DNA from: Armatimonadota bacterium
GTDB lineage: Bacteria; Armatimonadota; Zipacnadia; Zipacnadales; UBA11051
Assembly: GCA_003542955.1 (NCBI GenBank)
Contig: DPJP01000069.1
Span: forward strand, 6,839-13,435
Reading direction: 5' to 3'
DNA: 6,597 nt
Position numbers and translations under genes: made by a program. Each line of letters opens with the position of its first letter. The stretch's first letter is position 1. Positions 6,102-6,597 of the stretch are shown here, piece after piece. The notes beneath the pieces are model-generated. The model saw only the letters and a list, made by a program, of their open reading frames with translations. It was not told the DNA's origin and made no database searches.

Positions 6102-6187
6102 TGCCTGGTCCTTTCCTGCTGGGGCCTTCTCAGAAGACGCAGCGTATATCGAGGCACATCGGGAGTGCCGGAAACCCCAATCGCCTG

Positions 6188-6195
6188 CCAATTGG
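6188..6195. promoter_or_regulatory. Palindrome at the predicted transcription start (possible operator)
   Basis: CCAATTGG is a perfect 8-bp palindrome lying six bases downstream of the -10 box, so it would cover about +1 to +8. A second short symmetry, CTTCTCAGAAG (6126-6136), lies in the leader. Their placement would suit repressor binding, but each is short enough to occur by chance and no regulator gene is in the window. Confidence 0.25.
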
Positions 6196-6201
6196 ACGTA
6201 G

Positions 6202-6230
6202 AGTATAGCCTGTGGGGTCAGCGAACGCAA
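6202..6230 (-). promoter_or_regulatory. Sigma70-type promoter for the SDR gene
   Basis: On the minus strand, TTGCGT (6230-6225) and TATACT (6207-6202) are separated by exactly 17 bases. The -10 box matches the consensus at five of six positions and the -35 box keeps TTG. The predicted transcription start, near 6195, gives a leader of about 95 bases before the ATG at 6101. It lies in the 142-base gap after the nuclease stop codon, which indicates the SDR gene starts its own transcript. Confidence 0.65.
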
Positions 6231-6243
6231 GGCCAAGCCTGCT

Positions 6244-6597
6244 TCATCTGTCGGAAGTCGTCGACATTTCCCCCGATGCCGGACCCCACATGCCCCTGCC
6301 TGCCTCGCGGGCGCGCAGCTCGAGGTAGTCAAATAGCTCCGCGTAGCGCCGATTGTCACCGTATTTCCTGGCTTCCGCGTAGCCACCGGCCACCAACTCC
6401 GCATTGATGAAGCGGCCGTCCACGTGGACGTAGGCAAGGCTGCGGCCGTACTGGTCGGTGCGCTCCCTGTCATACTCGAGGCGTATGCGCTTCCCCGCCA
6501 CGAGTTGCCGGTTGCGCTCCGACGCCTGCGGTCCGAAGTGCTCTACGGGCTTGTCGGGGTGCTTGGTCTCCGGAGCGTCGATCCCGATATAGCGGAC
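6244..6597 (-). CDS. Thermonuclease (staphylococcal nuclease homologue), C-terminal part; 5' end outside window
   Basis: The frame is open from the window edge to a TGA at 6244-6246 and gives 117 residues. It begins VRYIGIDAPETKHPDK, which aligns with the S. aureus nuclease segment containing R35, D40 and E43. Here these are R2, D7 and E10, with A8 in place of T41. YGRSLAYVHVDGR (50-62) supplies the R87 equivalent at R52, and the end EAGRGMWGP matches the family's closing helix and tryptophan. Both catalytic arginines are kept, so Ca2+-dependent cleavage of DNA or RNA to 3'-phosphates is expected. The first calcium ligand (D21) and any signal peptide or lipobox lie outside the window, so secretion cannot be judged. 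A GTG at 6501 is internal to the domain and is not the real start. The gene lies upstream of the SDR promoter and appears functionally unrelated to the hydrolase array. Confidence 0.9.
   Translation of the reverse strand, partial: VRYIGIDAPETKHPDKPVEHFGPQASERNRQLVAGKRIRLEYDRERTDQYGRSLAYVHVDGRFINAELVAGGYAEARKYGDNRRYAELFDYLELRAREAGRGMWGPASGEMSTTSDR

Noticed and set aside
6230..6240. AGGC-CAA-GCCT mini-hairpin after the nuclease stop as a terminator
   Set aside because: It has only four base pairs, no T-run, and overlaps the -35 region of the SDR promoter.
6102..6473. Upstream extension of the SDR open frame, giving 472 residues
   Set aside because: It runs through a good promoter and into the nuclease gene on the same strand in another frame. 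The extension has no SDR-like features, while ATG 6101 has a proper Shine-Dalgarno sequence.

Overview
This 6.6-kb window comes from a GC-rich bacterial chromosome. No 16S or other marker gene is present. The gene types (Amidohydro_2-type hydrolases, a creatininase-family amidohydrolase, an atypical SDR) resemble environmental Planctomycetota/Armatimonadota-type genomes. That placement is from memory of the families and is weak. Coding density is high, and the longest stretch without a gene is 275 bases (4780-5054).

Layout: at the left edge is the 3' end of a plus-strand metallo-beta-lactamase-fold hydrolase (1-189). All other genes lie on the minus strand, so transcription runs from right to left. 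At the right edge is the C-terminal part of a staphylococcal-nuclease-like (thermonuclease) gene (6244-6597, cut by the window). A good sigma70-type promoter (6202-6230) follows, then an NAD-binding SDR/epimerase-like gene (5055-6101). A 13-bp hairpin (4980-5007) separates that gene from the central feature: four tandem, closely related metal-dependent amidohydrolase genes, called here A (3889-4779), B (2962-3852), C (2056-2943) and D (1120-2019) in transcription order. They are separated by only 18-36 bases, and each has its own Shine-Dalgarno sequence. A 117-base gap with a large inverted repeat precedes the last gene, a creatininase-family amidohydrolase (211-1002), which converges on the metallo-beta-lactamase gene.

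How the genes may work together (inference): A-D all keep the full metal-ligand set of the amidohydrolase superfamily (HxH, H, H, D). Their core motifs are nearly identical, but the loop directly after the N-terminal HxH differs in each. This suggests duplication followed by divergence in substrate range. With the creatininase-family enzyme they would form a five-gene, all-hydrolase operon, plausibly catabolic, acting on lactone, carboxylate or cyclic amide substrates. The substrate cannot be named from sequence. The SDR upstream could supply an oxidation step, but it lacks the usual YxxxK lysine. No transporter, regulator, mobile element, CRISPR array, tRNA or rRNA is visible.

The most notable points are the fourfold paralogous array, the divergence of its active-site loops, the unusual SDR active site, and the hairpins or palindromes that may punctuate the cluster.
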